A DNA stretch of 64,000 nucleotides from Branchiostoma floridae. Taxonomy: Eukaryota > Chordata > Leptocardii > Amphioxiformes > Branchiostomatidae. The DNA lies in NCBI RefSeq assembly GCF_000003815.2, contig NC_049987.1:20842187-20906186 (forward strand), in the 5' to 3' direction. Positions 36,009 through 47,110 of this stretch are shown here, piece after piece; within the stretch, counting starts at the first letter, position 1; every line of letters starts with the position of its first letter. The position numbers were made by a program, and so were the translations under genes. The notes under the pieces are model-generated. The model was not told the origin of the DNA. It ran no database searches and saw only the letters and a program-made list of their open reading frames with translations.

Positions 36009-37243
36009 ATCTTGAAATCTTGAAATCTTTATTAACATACCACGTTGCAGACATTTAGTTATGTCTGAATTGTGTAGGTATTTACATGTGCTCCTCCGAG
36101 GAGAAATACACTATAAGTTAAGTACATCAATTTAAAAAGACAGCATAGTTCAAAATCTTAATTGCTAACAATACGATTTGTATCACGAATAAGGGACGAT
36201 TGGTCTTAGACTACATATCACAATCAAGACAGGTGTTCGGTCATTATAGACTGACGTGCACAATATAATAGTCGATATAACTTGTTCAAAAAATGTGTTC
36301 AAAAGACACTCAATTCGTTCAAAAGTCACTCAGGGATCAGGCCATACTTGTTAATCAGTTGGCACATGTACGGTATTGGCGAGTTTCTATATCTGTTGGT
36401 TCGTGCTGCTGGGCAATCTAACTTCTCACTGTTTCTGGTAGTGCGGCCAGTTATCTGAAATCTTTGCGGAGGTAGCCAGTCTCTGTACTCAGATTTCAAG
36501 AGTGACTTAGCAAACTTAACACATAACAGTTCCCTTCTCTCGGATAGCCGTGACAGTCCTAGCCGTTGGAGTGCATGGTCGTATCCTACGTAGGAGTCAC
36601 CTAGAATAATGCGGCACGCCCGTCTTTGGATCCGCTCAAGGCTTCGTTCCTGGGTTTTAGTGAGACCGGGGGACCAGGCAGGAGCTGCATACTCCAGGAT
36701 AGGTCTGATATATCCTGTGTAGATGGTGGTGAGGTCACTATGGGAGAAGTTAAACCTTTTGAGTCGTTTAAGGAAGTACAGCTTCTTAGCTGCTCTCCCC
36801 TCCATGTAGTTCACTTGTTTGTCCCAGCGTAGGTTGTTTTGGACAAACACACCAAGCAGTTTCAAGCTAGGGACTGCGGACAGAGACACATCACCTATTT
36901 GTAGCGATGGCAGCAATGGGGGATTCCGGCTAAAGTAGACATGCATGACCATACACTTCCCACTGTTCAAGAGCATATGGTTAGTTTTAGACCAGGAGTT
37001 TAACTCATCCAGATCGCTTTGTAGAGTAGATGCCTGGTGTAGGGTTCTAGTTTCTAACATGTTCATATCGTCAACATATTTCCATACAGAACTGTTGGCG
37101 TCATTGCAGGCATCATCAATTAAGACGAGGAAAAGTATTGGTCCCAACAGAGTGCCTTGTGCAACTCCGCACGACAGATACTCCCATCCGGACAGAGACC
37201 CTCGGTAGCGTACAACTTGCCGTCTGTTGGTGATAAAGTCACT
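36009..37243 (-). mobile_element. 5'-truncated CR1/Jockey-type LINE, reverse-transcriptase fragment
   Basis: An open frame ending at 36326 carries the C-terminal part of a non-LTR reverse transcriptase. It has GVAQGTLLGPILFLVLIDD, the YVDD active-site motif, LLNSGKC and the thumb-like segment LKLLGVFVQNNLRWDKQV...KKLYFLKRLKRF. Homology starts about 37240 (DFITNRRQVV), so the endonuclease and the front of the RT are missing. The 3' end at 36009-36032 is an 8-bp tandem repeat (aagatttc units), typical of the CR1 group. The frame is intact over about 305 residues, so insertion is fairly recent, but the copy is dead on arrival. Confidence 0.9.
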
Positions 37244-37513
37244 ACATGTACATGTAACACAATGTATGTTACATGTATGTAGACTTGAGCACGCTATAAG
37301 CACGCGTGCAACACTAGTTCACATTTTTCCACAGGGTGACAGCGGTGGCTCTAGAGTCCCTCTAACCGCAAACTTTCTAATATTTTATACATTGAAAATA
37401 TTGTAATTTTAAACCACCATCCATCGATTCGATATCCCTAAATTCCGTTTTTAAAAACAAAATATATAGGCTAGGATAAAGGTGAACTAGCGTTATATCC
37501 AGTTATGTTTCCA

Positions 37514-40500
37514 TCACAAGCGCTGATTGTTGAGGAACCTATTGAACATGTCCAGCGCCCTGAGCGGCTGATATCCGGGAACTTCATGGCCGGCGTTCCG
37601 AACGGTGGCGAAGGTCAGCTTATCGTACATCACGCTGTAACCCCCAACCTGTGTGGTGTACAGAAGAAAACAAAGCGAACAAATTACTTCCTTCCAAAGA
37701 AAGAGCAAGAAACCGTACACATATACAACTACGGGATTCATTCTCGTAGTTGTATATGTGTAGGTACACAAGATGGTTAAAAACCCATGTCACACAACAT
37801 AAAGATCACTCGACTGACAGGTCTGCGAACTCAAAATGACATTTTCGGCAGAAATGCGCCCTGTGTTCTCTCCATCAGACAGGTAACCGTATACAGACCT
37901 GCTCGTCGGACGCGGTCCAGGCATGCCAACCCTCCGTCTCGGTAAGCGGCAGCACCCTGAGCCAGGCCCGGGTTCCCGTGACCGGTACGATGGCGTCCAC
38001 GTCCCCGCTGTACACCAGGATACGCAGACCGGCGGAGAACAGCTTCTCGTACACGGGCAGCATGGAGGTGAGCAGGTCCTTACGGGAGTAGTCCACGATG
38101 GTGGAGCAGGGCGTCCATCTGTGCAGAACACAGGAATATATACGTTGTATTAGTAACTGTAATACAGATCGTGCATGCCCACGGAAAGCTAGACCAGAGA
38201 AGAGCTTCACAAAGACGCGCCTGATTGGAAACAAAGGAAATGGGAAAAAATAGGAATCGAAATATCATTGTCACACACCTAAAGCTTTCATGGGGCGGAG
38301 TAGGTCTTTATAATTACTAGCCTTTACTGACCCGGGGAATCCAACCGCCAGTCTCTAGCTACCTAGTCCTATCAAAGAAACGTCCATCTGGTCCCTAGGA
38401 AGATCGACCGACCAACCAATAAATAAGCAAACAACTAGTAATAACAAATTATTAATAGAACTACAAATAGAATTGGCGACAAAGATGGTTACTACTCGTA
38501 CTTGTAAGGCAGCGTGGCGGCGTGAATGGTCGCGATGACGTCAGGCCTGTTCAAGTACTTCTCCATGTAGTCGTCCTCACACGGGTACATCTTCCCCACC
38601 TCCGCCCCCAGCCTGTGCTGAGCGAACTTCCGTAGGACGGACTCAGAACGGGCAAGCTGGCTCAGGAGCTGCCGCCCGTCCCGGTGTTTCAGGCACACGT
38701 CCACGTAGATGTTGTAGATGTTGATGTTTCCCATCTCGGTGTGAGCTTGACAATACAAGTATAAGTTGTCGTAAAATAAAACGAAAGTCAGCAGTAGAAA
38801 CAAATGCTCCTCGTCAGCCGTCAATTCTATTCTCCTGGATGTAACGTTATGTTGACCTTTATTTATCGCCATTTACTTGTCAAGTTGTAGAGTTTTCGTA
38901 TGCTCCATGCAACTCCGCGTTTCTGCATTGCCCTTCTTTGTTGACAATGAACAGGGGTTGATACAGTACTGTTTTGATTGCAACCGTATTCTGTCCATCT
39001 GCAGCCCCAGTAAAGGGCAGATAGACACCAAAAGCAAGACAGAAAGTAAAGGAAATAAATGCCGAGAAGAAACTGATGTCACGAGATGCTTCATCTAAAT
39101 CATCAAGTCTTACCTTCTGCCAGCAACAGCTCGCACTCATCTTTCAGACGACCTGGTGATGAGGACAGCAGCGCCTGCTTCTCATTGGCCAGCAGCGGCC
39201 CGATGTTGCTATAGTTACAGGCCTTGTTGATGTTGTTGTAGGTCCTGTCGGAGATGAGGGCGTGGCTCCACCAGAAAAACGCGGCACCGGCGTTATCAAG
39301 GGGAGGGTCCGTCCACGCGTTACCCACCATGAACCCTGGGAATTTGTCAAAATTCATAAAATTTCACCTTAAAATTGCACAGATGCACATTTTCTTCCAG
39401 TGCAACATTGTTTACCAGACTGGTATTTTTCTGAGCATATTCAAACTTATTTTGTGTCGTATTCTAATTTTCATGATTATCATTACAGTACTGTGTACTG
39501 CGTCTTAGCAAACTTAGTAAACTTTTTTTTCTGTTTTGTTACCGTGGTGCTGCTGTCAAAATATGCAGTAATTCTACTTCCATTACGTCTACGTGCTTCT
39601 TTGATATCATAATAAGAATAATAATAACCTGCCAAGTTGATACTGCCGGGTTTCTCGGTGTTATAATCCACGATGTGGCTGGCTAGGTTTGGGACGTAGT
39701 GCCCGGCGTACGACTCTCCCGTGATCCAAAACTTGTTCTTCTTGAACTGCGGATATTTCTCCAAGAACTTCAACATAAAGTTGAGACTGTCTTGAGCAGT
39801 CTGGCAGTCGCCTGTGGTGTAGTCGGATGTCGTGTCGGAGTAGGAGAACCCCACCCCGCTCGGCGACTCCAGGAAAATGACGCTGGCATTCCTGTTCCAG
39901 GAATACGGGTTCAGGTCCAGCGTTTTGCCGTCCTTGTTGGGGGAAAACGGTCCGTTCTCCTCAAATAAACCGTTAAAGGAAGAACAGCCTGGTCCTCCGT
40001 TGAGCCAAAGTACCTGGAGCGGAAGATTTTAACACTGGTAGATGTTGTCATATCACATGATGTAACCCATTTAATCACATGATGTAACCCGTAATCCTGG
40101 AGTGGCCTTCGCTTCGAGTCACACCTTCTAGATCCTTCTACGGTAATGACCTTCGGGTCAGAAGCAAGCAGTATGTGGTAACCAATAAAGTAACAAGAAA
40201 AAGGAAAAAAAAAATAGGAATCGAAAAAAATCTTACTGACCGAGGTAGCATGTGGCGGCGTATTCACCTTTGAGTTTCCGAATGATCCAAAAGCGTTTGC
40301 TCGCAATCGTCGGCGGTTCGAAATCTAGGATCTGTAACGTTACTTTTAAAGGAAAAATGTTATAGGGTGATATTTTTTCCTGCTTACTTAAGTTTAAGCC
40401 TGAAAAGTGACGTCAACCAGATCAGAGACTGGTTTAAACATATGGAAATACATCGTCAATAGATCATCTGTTGTGCAATGAAGCCAGCTATCAATTCTTT

Positions 40501-40841
40501 ACCAAACTGCAGGTGACCAATCGTTCAACGACCCAGATCTTAGGCCGGTGAAGCACTGTCACAAACCATACATGTCATCTTCCACCCTTTATGCCTCATG
40601 GGCAGTATCTTCTTACCAGTGGGTCTCGTTCCGGGTCGCTTTGGGACTCCACGAACCAGTAGAACAGTCTCCGTCCATGGGACTCGTTCACTGTGATGTA
40701 ACCGGCGTACTGAGAGAACGGGAGCGTCGCGTTCAGTCCCGGCAGCGACTCGATCTTGTCAGAATCCGTTTCGGGACGGGACAGAGACTGCCCGGGACAT
40801 ATCACAATAAATACGACGAGAAGACATACGTAAGGACACAT
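37514..40841 (-). CDS. Secreted S10 serine carboxypeptidase
   Basis: Peptidase family S10, which removes C-terminal residues at acid pH in lysosomes, vacuoles or secretions. Exons: 40841-40617, 40013-39629, 39335-39114, 38745-38502, 38118-37899, 37648-37514; 1431 bp, 476 aa, all in phase. Residues 1-20 ([20 protein letters not shown]) form a signal peptide. Substrate-site motif [11 protein letters not shown] is at 77-87; catalytic Ser176 in GESYAG; Asp in SGDVDAIVP (398-404); His453 in AGHEVP. The [11 protein letters not shown] and WTPCS motifs resemble plant and protist S10 enzymes more than CTSA, CPVL or SCPEP1, so I give no vertebrate symbol. I chose ATG 40841 over the in-frame ATG 40892 because the shorter form begins directly with the signal peptide, and CATAAAAGG about 45 bp upstream could be a TATA box. 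The length is normal for the family. Confidence 0.92.
37716..37762. repeat. Perfect 18-bp stem hairpin in a carboxypeptidase intron
   Basis: tacacatatacaactacg (37716-37733) and its exact reverse complement (37745-37762) are separated by 11 bp. It lies in the last intron; it could be a MITE core or simply a palindrome. Confidence 0.9.
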
Positions 40842-41184
40842 CTTTACGTGAGACTGCGCCCGTAGAAGCTCAAATGGACCTTTTATGTACAATCACGCTT
40901 GCGTCACGTGTTACTAACAAGTGCCTCGTGCTTTACTGGGTTAGTCCACTTATCATTACATGTAAATATAAATTTACAGATACAAACCACTAAATGCTCA
41001 TTTTTACTCCATTTTCAATATTGAATGAGTTATTACACGTTATGTCTTAGTTTCAAGATGATAGCCATACCATGATATAATCGTAGAAAGCTCTGATAAT
41101 AAATATACTCCTCCCCTTTCAAGAATGGTTTATTCCGTTCGTTGACCCGTTGTTTCCCAATGACGTCACTTCCCAGTTGAGAAG
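40842..41184. promoter_or_regulatory. Carboxypeptidase / SNAP29 divergent promoter
   Basis: Only 343 bp separate the two divergent start codons. Minus-strand CATAAAAGG near 40880 is a TATA-like box for the carboxypeptidase. The SNAP29 ATG is inside AAGATGGCG, a YY1-like element. Start sites are inferred. Confidence 0.55.
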
Positions 41185-42800
41185 ATGGCGTACGGAGGAG
41201 GAACGTTCGACAAAACCAACCCTTTTGCGGACGACGATGACGACCTAAACGGCGAGGATGGGGACGATGGAGGCTGGGACTTGATGCGAGACGAGCTAGC
41301 CACCCGCCAGGGTAATATTTCCCGGAGTACACAGCGCTGCCTGGGCGCTATCGCCGAGTCCGAAAGGTGAGTTCCGCTCTTTTGTGGCGTATTTTCGGGT
41401 TCTTGTACTTCCGGTATAATTTGCCGCCATGTATGGACGTTTTTGGAAGAGGTCATAAAGCCATTGGTCTACGTAACAGAACCTACTACAGACAGGGATA
41501 AAACAAGGTGCTGCGTCGATAGCATATGTCCCAAAATTGATGTTCAGCTTCAAATTAGATGGTTTATCTTTCCTTCAACAAAACAGACCAACTTCCCATC
41601 ACATAATTTGTGATGACGTCAGATCAAGATGATGATGAAGCAAGGACAAATTAAGGCATGATCACATCAAACATTTCATTTGAATTTTCACGGTGCAGAG
41701 TATGGTAGGAGTGTGAAAAAATAGCAAATTTTGATAAAAGCAAAATCGATCATTTCTGCAACATGTGTGTTTTCAAATAAAAACTCATCTGTGTTGGTAG
41801 AATCCATAGTTTGTGAGGGGTGTGAAGGAGGCAGTTTACATCAGGGCCCATCAACCCTTTCTGAACCATGACAGTGGTAGATTCCATTTTCTGTCTTCCT
41901 GCCACCTTTGATTCACTCGTGATGTCATCACACTTCCGGTTTCCAGAAAGTCAAGACAGTGAATCAGACATCTGATAAAGATTGGCAAGATTGACTGGTG
42001 AGACATGTAGTGTTCCCTTCTTTTTTTAACAAAATTCAGATTGTACAACTATAAATTTGTGTGTTTTACTTCCCCAGAGTGGGCGTGGCCACAGCAGAGG
42101 AGCTTCTCCACCAGCGAGAGCAGCTGGAGAGAACTGAGAAGAACCTGGACAAGATAAACAAAGACTTGGACGTTTCTCAGAGACACATCACGTCCATCAA
42201 GTCCATGTGGGGCGGGGTCATCAACTTCTTCAAGAAAAAACCTGAGGAGCCCCCACCAGTGGCAGCAGAACAGGAGACGAAAGGTGCGGCCAAACCTAGA
42301 AAATGTCTCATTTCTGGTATAAAATTGTAGATGAAGAACAACCTTGTTTTTATTATACATTTTCAGGCCTCATTACATGCAGCATATTGCTTGCACTATA
42401 CTTCTTGTAAGCATTCTATAGTCTAGGTTACATTTTGTTTCATTTCTAAAATTAGATATGCTTTGTCCCAACAGTCCAGGCTGCCCCTAAGCTCAGACAA
42501 GCCATGGAGGTATCGCAGAACCAGCCCAGGCCCGCCGGAGAACACCCAGCACTGCAGCTACGTGACGAGAGTCGCTACGCACGTGGATCCTCACAGAGCT
42601 TTCAGAAATGGAACGCGGAGTTTGAAGACGGCCTGGATGACATGTCAACCGGTCTGGGGACCCTCAAGTCACTGGCCCTTGGTCTGAATGAAGAGATTAC
42701 AGAGCAAAACGCGATGCTGGACAGATTAGGGGACAAGACGGACAAGTCGGAGTTTAGAATCCATGGTACAAACAAGGAGATGAGAAACATGCTCAAATGA
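41185..42800 (+). CDS. SNAP29: SNAP29, Qbc-SNARE
   Basis: Homologue of SNAP29, the soluble Qbc-SNARE that pairs with syntaxin 17 and VAMP8 in autophagosome-lysosome fusion and acts in other trafficking. Exons 41185-41366, 42078-42283, 42475-42800; 714 bp, 237 aa (human 258). An NPF motif at residues 12-14 (TNPFADDD), the EHD-binding signal, is followed by an acidic stretch. The first SNARE helix is about 70-108 ([19 protein letters not shown]), with the family's [17 protein letters not shown] just after. The second helix is about 175-235 ([19 protein letters not shown]...LDRL). There is no cysteine cluster between the helices, as expected for SNAP29 rather than SNAP25. The exon 2 donor is gtgcgg, weaker than consensus. 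Confidence 0.95.
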
Positions 42801-43224
42801 TAGAACTTTGTATGCCCAGCTTAATTGTATAGAACGTCCTGTTATTCTTTGAATGAAAAACTGGTAATACCTTGTTATGGAGGTAGACGTCCAGGTACTA
42901 ACTAGTAATAAGATATGTCGGATAGCAGTTACTCAAGCAACTGGATATACTTTTGGAAATGGTCAAGAGATTTCAGGTAGTATTCACTACCCTTCCTCGT
43001 GTTGTAACTGCTATTTGGTTTAAGAATAGGAAATATCTGTGTTACAACAAGGTGCAAAGTCTAATGTTATCTTTGCAAACTCTCTCATAATATACGTAAG
43101 CTGTACTTGGTGTCAATGGCAAGGAATGATAGCATTCTTGTGTTAGATGTAACTTAAACTTTTAAACTTTACCTTCCTTAGAATGAGATTCAAGTTGTAG
43201 ATGATCCTGGTAGTTGTGAGGTTC

Positions 43225-43230
43225 AATAAA
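43225..43230 (+). promoter_or_regulatory. Poly(A) signal, SNAP29
   Basis: gttcAATAAAatgcc, 425 bp after the SNAP29 stop. Confidence 0.5.
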
Positions 43231-44036
43231 ATGCCTGCAAAAGTATATAAAGACTAGAGGTAAATGTGAAGAGATGGATTCAAGATGTAACGTGTGTGTT
43301 GTTGCTTCATGAGGTGGTTTTAGTGTTAGTTTTTATTTTCTGTTAAGTCAGTGTGTAGCCTGGGTATCACGCTAATGGTTGCAAGTGTATGGAGCCCTGG
43401 TAGAAATAGGATGGTACCAAAGCTAGTGAGTGTGTACCTTTTGACAATCTTTACTTGTCTTGCCATTTTTTGGTCAGCTCTATAGCTTTAAGTTATTCTG
43501 GTGGTTCCTGAACTCAAACTAACTTATGGAAGGGAATTTCAGTTAAGACTTAAGATAACTATAAAAAGTATTTCTAATCCTAATTTTTCCACTTGGTTAA
43601 CTCAGTAACTAAACTAAACAACCTCAGCAGCTGAATATCAAAATAAGACATGAATAAATCAATAGTGTCACCAATGCTGCTATCTGCATGTATGTTCTTA
43701 TAAGCCATGCAAGAATCTGTTTGTGGTCATTTGAGCTATTTTTTATTCATTTTTTTCACAGTATCTCAATATCAAATGAATGTTGATTTAATTTGTTGGT
43801 ATGTTAACGTTACTGCCAGAAAGAAATACAAAATAGCAAATAATTGAGTTCTTGATTTGCCTTTTGTTAGATGGAGGAATGAGTAACATTAAAGCCAATC
43901 AAATGTCATCTGTTAAAGGTACATTTGTTTGCCTTTCATTGGTAAAATGACTGAACAAATGCCTTCTCAACTTTAATCTAAACCTGTATGGATTACCTAA
44001 TATAAGAGTGACATTCTTTCTTTACTGCAAAGTGAA

Positions 44037-44100
44037 TGCTTTGGTTTTATTCTAAATACATACATCTTAATGGTTTTATTCTAAATACATACATCTTAAT
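44037..44100. repeat. 31-bp tandem duplication
   Basis: 'tggttttattctaaatacat' plus 'acatcttaa' occurs twice head-to-tail with no differences. Confidence 0.9.
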
Positions 44101-44439
44101 ACCTTTTTGAACAGTAAATTTAACTTATGAAATGGCATATCAAAGCAACAAATAACGTTAAGTTCTTTCAACTGGAAGTCAACCATAATTTGTAAACTTG
44201 TCTACATGAAGTCACGTATTGAATTATAGTGACAACAAAATGGTGATTTGAGAGACAACTTTGCTACGGTTAAGTAAGGGTGTTATGCGTCCTTGGTACA
44301 ATTATAGATGTGCAAACTTTTTGGTTTAGTTGTTTGGATGGCAACGTCCTTGAGGTGGTGCCAAAAAATGGTGTGACTTCCCTACAGAACATGCGCAGTA
44401 AGAAATCCCGTGGTTTCTCGCTTCCAATGGTCACGTGTC

Positions 44440-44569
44440 GCGAGGTTTGGGCGCCATTTTGAATGTAATTTTTGTTTTTCCAAATTTGCAACTTCGCGTC
44501 GGTTTATTGCTCGTTGTGATGAATTGAGGAGCTTCAGAGCGCCCACATGTGACTAAACTGGAAGATCAG
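44440..44569 (+). promoter_or_regulatory. Probable TAB promoter and non-coding first exon
   Basis: GC-rich 'cgcgaggtttgggcgccattttg' contains an inverted YY1-like element, followed by a possible donor gatcag^gtattt at 44569/44570. The next 5'UTR exon would start at about 49520 after cattcccag and hold the ATG at 49625. Confidence 0.4.
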
Positions 44570-45889
44570 GTATTTATACACAAGTTGCGATCTTTTATTA
44601 GAGTGTGATTTCCACGGATTTGTTGCAAATCGGCGTGGATCGGGGGGAGGTACCTGCTAGAGATTGCCCCACTTCTGCATGTTGCACAAACCAATCAAGT
44701 TTCGCAACGTTTTCTTCTCGTATGTCTCAACTTTCACTTCTTTCACCTCGCCGATCGAACCAACTTTTCCTTTCACGAAAACGAACTCACAGCCAATTGA
44801 TAAACACAATCAAGTCTCTGTTTAGATAGCTATCATAACGTTATGTTTCTCCAAATGGTGCATGACTTGGCTAAACTAGAATGAAAATGTATCAAATTGC
44901 ACGTTACACATAAACTTCACTGACTTATCATCATACTTGGAGTTCCCATTTCAAAGAACTGGACTTTCCCGTCGTATTCACAAAGGCGTAATCGGAAATT
45001 TCCTGTCCCGAGTGGTGCATGCTACTGCTAGGGGAACTCCCCTGTACGTTGTGTGTGTATGGGTAGGCGAAGCGGTTTACATTTTTTGCGGTCTGGTGAT
45101 CTCGTGATCGCCTCCCCCGCCGTACGGTAAATAGTTCCTCCTTCCTTCTCTCCCCTCTCCGCGACTCCAGACCGTCGCTATCGCTGTTTGTTTGTTTGTT
45201 TGTTTGTCTGTGTGTATACTAAGGTGTTCCCGAGGTATTGAGTCACCCCCCTCAAGCACGTGTGTCCGGGTGTGTTATTATTTACACGTGCAGGGTGAGG
45301 TGTGAGTCATACCTTATTTTACACCTGTCGGACGGACGCTGTGATCATTGTACGTCATTCAGGTGTAACCTTAAGATCAAATCCTCAGGAATGACAGCCA
45401 CACATTTAGGTAGGAGCAGCTGTTGTTGTTGTTATTTTGTTACATCTTGAGGAATTACTAATCATTAATAATTTTGAGGATACCTCGAGGATGATAATCC
45501 ATACAATCTTCAATCAGAGTAATTATATGTTTCTATAAATAGTTTCATCATGTTGGTGACAGAATAACAAAGCTTGTAATTCACAGCCACATAGCTTGGT
45601 GAACATCTTTGATGATGATGATGGTGATCTGTCATCTTGGCACTAGTAGTTTGTTTGGATTGTGTTCAACATATTAGTTTCTTTTGGTATGCCATTCATA
45701 ATTTATTCCACTTAGCAAGAACCGCGTTTAATAAATTCAGACATTGAAGATCAGCGATGATGGTAAAGCTACCAAAATTTACTTTTTTTGTCATTTCCAA
45801 CCTCAGTCTTTTACTTATCTTTTTTTAGCACAGTTTGAGTAGGTTCCTGCTCTAAAATCAAAGGCAGCATGATTAGAAGTAATATAGAA

Positions 45890-46330
45890 TACAACAAGGT
45901 GTATTTCGTATCACCCGAGGTACCAGCCCGGCCGCGGGTTGGATCGCCCGAAGGCCGGAGGGTGATCCGACCTGTGGTCGGTCTGGGGCCGAGGGTGATG
46001 CGGAAAACACCGTGTTGTATTTTATTTATGTCATACCCACCTGAGAAAACCCATGTTTTTATGCGAAATGCGCCAGATGTTGAACAAATTTGGTGCCCTC
46101 GAACAAAAAGTGTTACAACAGCAATGTTCCAACGTCCGAATCAGGTTTTCGAATTGCCAACCATGCCGCACTCAGCCTGCTCGAAATGGTTCGATTTGCT
46201 CGAAGGAAACCTGTGTGATACAAACTTCGAGCCTATGTGATATGGAAGACCCGGGAAGTTACCACACGGTCTGGTACACCCATATCAATTGTTTTCGTGT
46301 CACAGGTATGACATAAAACCTGTTATAAAA
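45890..46330. mobile_element. GC-rich fold-back element
   Basis: Left arm 45890-45920 (tacaacaaggtgtatttcgt then atcacccgag) pairs with right arm 45990-46020 (gagggtgatg then cggaaaacaccgtgttgta). The 70-bp centre is rich in ccgg/ggcc. Beyond it, 'tatgtcatacc' (46027) and 'ggtatgacata' (46303) form a second inverted pair, so the element may extend to about 46330. The open frame across it has no recognisable protein. Confidence 0.6.
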
Positions 46331-46617
46331 CTTATATACTAGTGACATGATGTAAAGGGACCATGTGGCCTTTCGTCAGACTTGCTAGAATAATATTATA
46401 ATAGTGAGGTAGATGTACATGTATGTACATATTTTCTGTATATAAAATTTCTTCATATGAAAAGTTGGCTTTGTAGATATACACAGTGTCCTATATATAA
46501 CCCTGCATAATGTTCTGAAGGAACTTCCAGTAAAAAGTTGTAATCATAAAACTGTTGGATGGGACACTGCTCTTTTATTGTGTGCCCTCTATCTGTATCT
46601 GTATCTGTATCAATATA

Positions 46618-46968
46618 CAGGGCTCGAAATTCATCTTTGGGATTAGGTGCACTGGTGCACCCAGCTTAAAACATTGGGTGCACCAAAAATTTTTTGGGTG
46701 CACCACTTAAATTTAAGTAGAATGTAGAAAAAACCTAATAACAAAACTAAGTTACAAGTATCAAATTCTTCAACAAGTAACATGACAGACATTTTCATTA
46801 TCTTCCTAACACTTAGATGTCAAGAATATGTTGTATACTAGTTTACTTGATATCTTGCGATACATAACCCTAAGAAAATATTTGGGTGCACCCACTGAAA
46901 AAAATTGGGTGCACAGTTCCAATTTTGGGTGCACCTGGGTGCACATGCACCCAGTATTTCGAGCCCTG
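46618..46968. mobile_element. hAT-like MITE (cagggctcg family), copy 2
   Basis: Starts cagggctcgaaattc and ends gtatttcgagccctg; interior repeats 'gggtgcacc' many times. 351 bp. It shares termini with 12252-12593. Flanking 8-mers do not match. Confidence 0.75.
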
Positions 46969-46979
46969 ATATACTAGTA

Positions 46980-47110
46980 GCCGGTATAACCGCCCTTCCG
47001 CGTAGCACTCCAGCTTGCAGGCACGCAGCGCGGCAGCAGCTGGTTATATTACACTTAACGGCCTGTCACACCCAACTTTTGCACATCTATCAGTAAACGT
47101 TCTTTAAAAC
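46980..47110. repeat. Dispersed repeat (ggcataaccgcccttc family), copy 1
   Basis: 'ccggtataaccgcccttccg', 'gcagcagctggttatatta', 'cctgtcacacc...acttttgcacatct' also occur, diverged, at 58731-58865. No ends are defined. Confidence 0.6.

Larger units (their letters stand above)
42801..44400 (+). other. SNAP29 3'UTR and intergenic DNA
   Basis: Poly(A) signal AATAAA at 43225-43230 probably ends SNAP29. Contains a repeat fragment (gttactcaagcaact family) at 42926-42990 and a 31-bp tandem duplication at 44037-44100. No gene is seen. Confidence 0.6.

Noticed and set aside
45869-46240. 123-codon open frame
   Set aside because: It runs through a fold-back element with palindromic codons and has no recognisable protein.
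46610-46976. 8-bp target-site duplication around the hAT-like MITE
   Set aside because: tcaatata and atatacta do not match, and the left flank is a TATCTG microsatellite, so nothing can be claimed.
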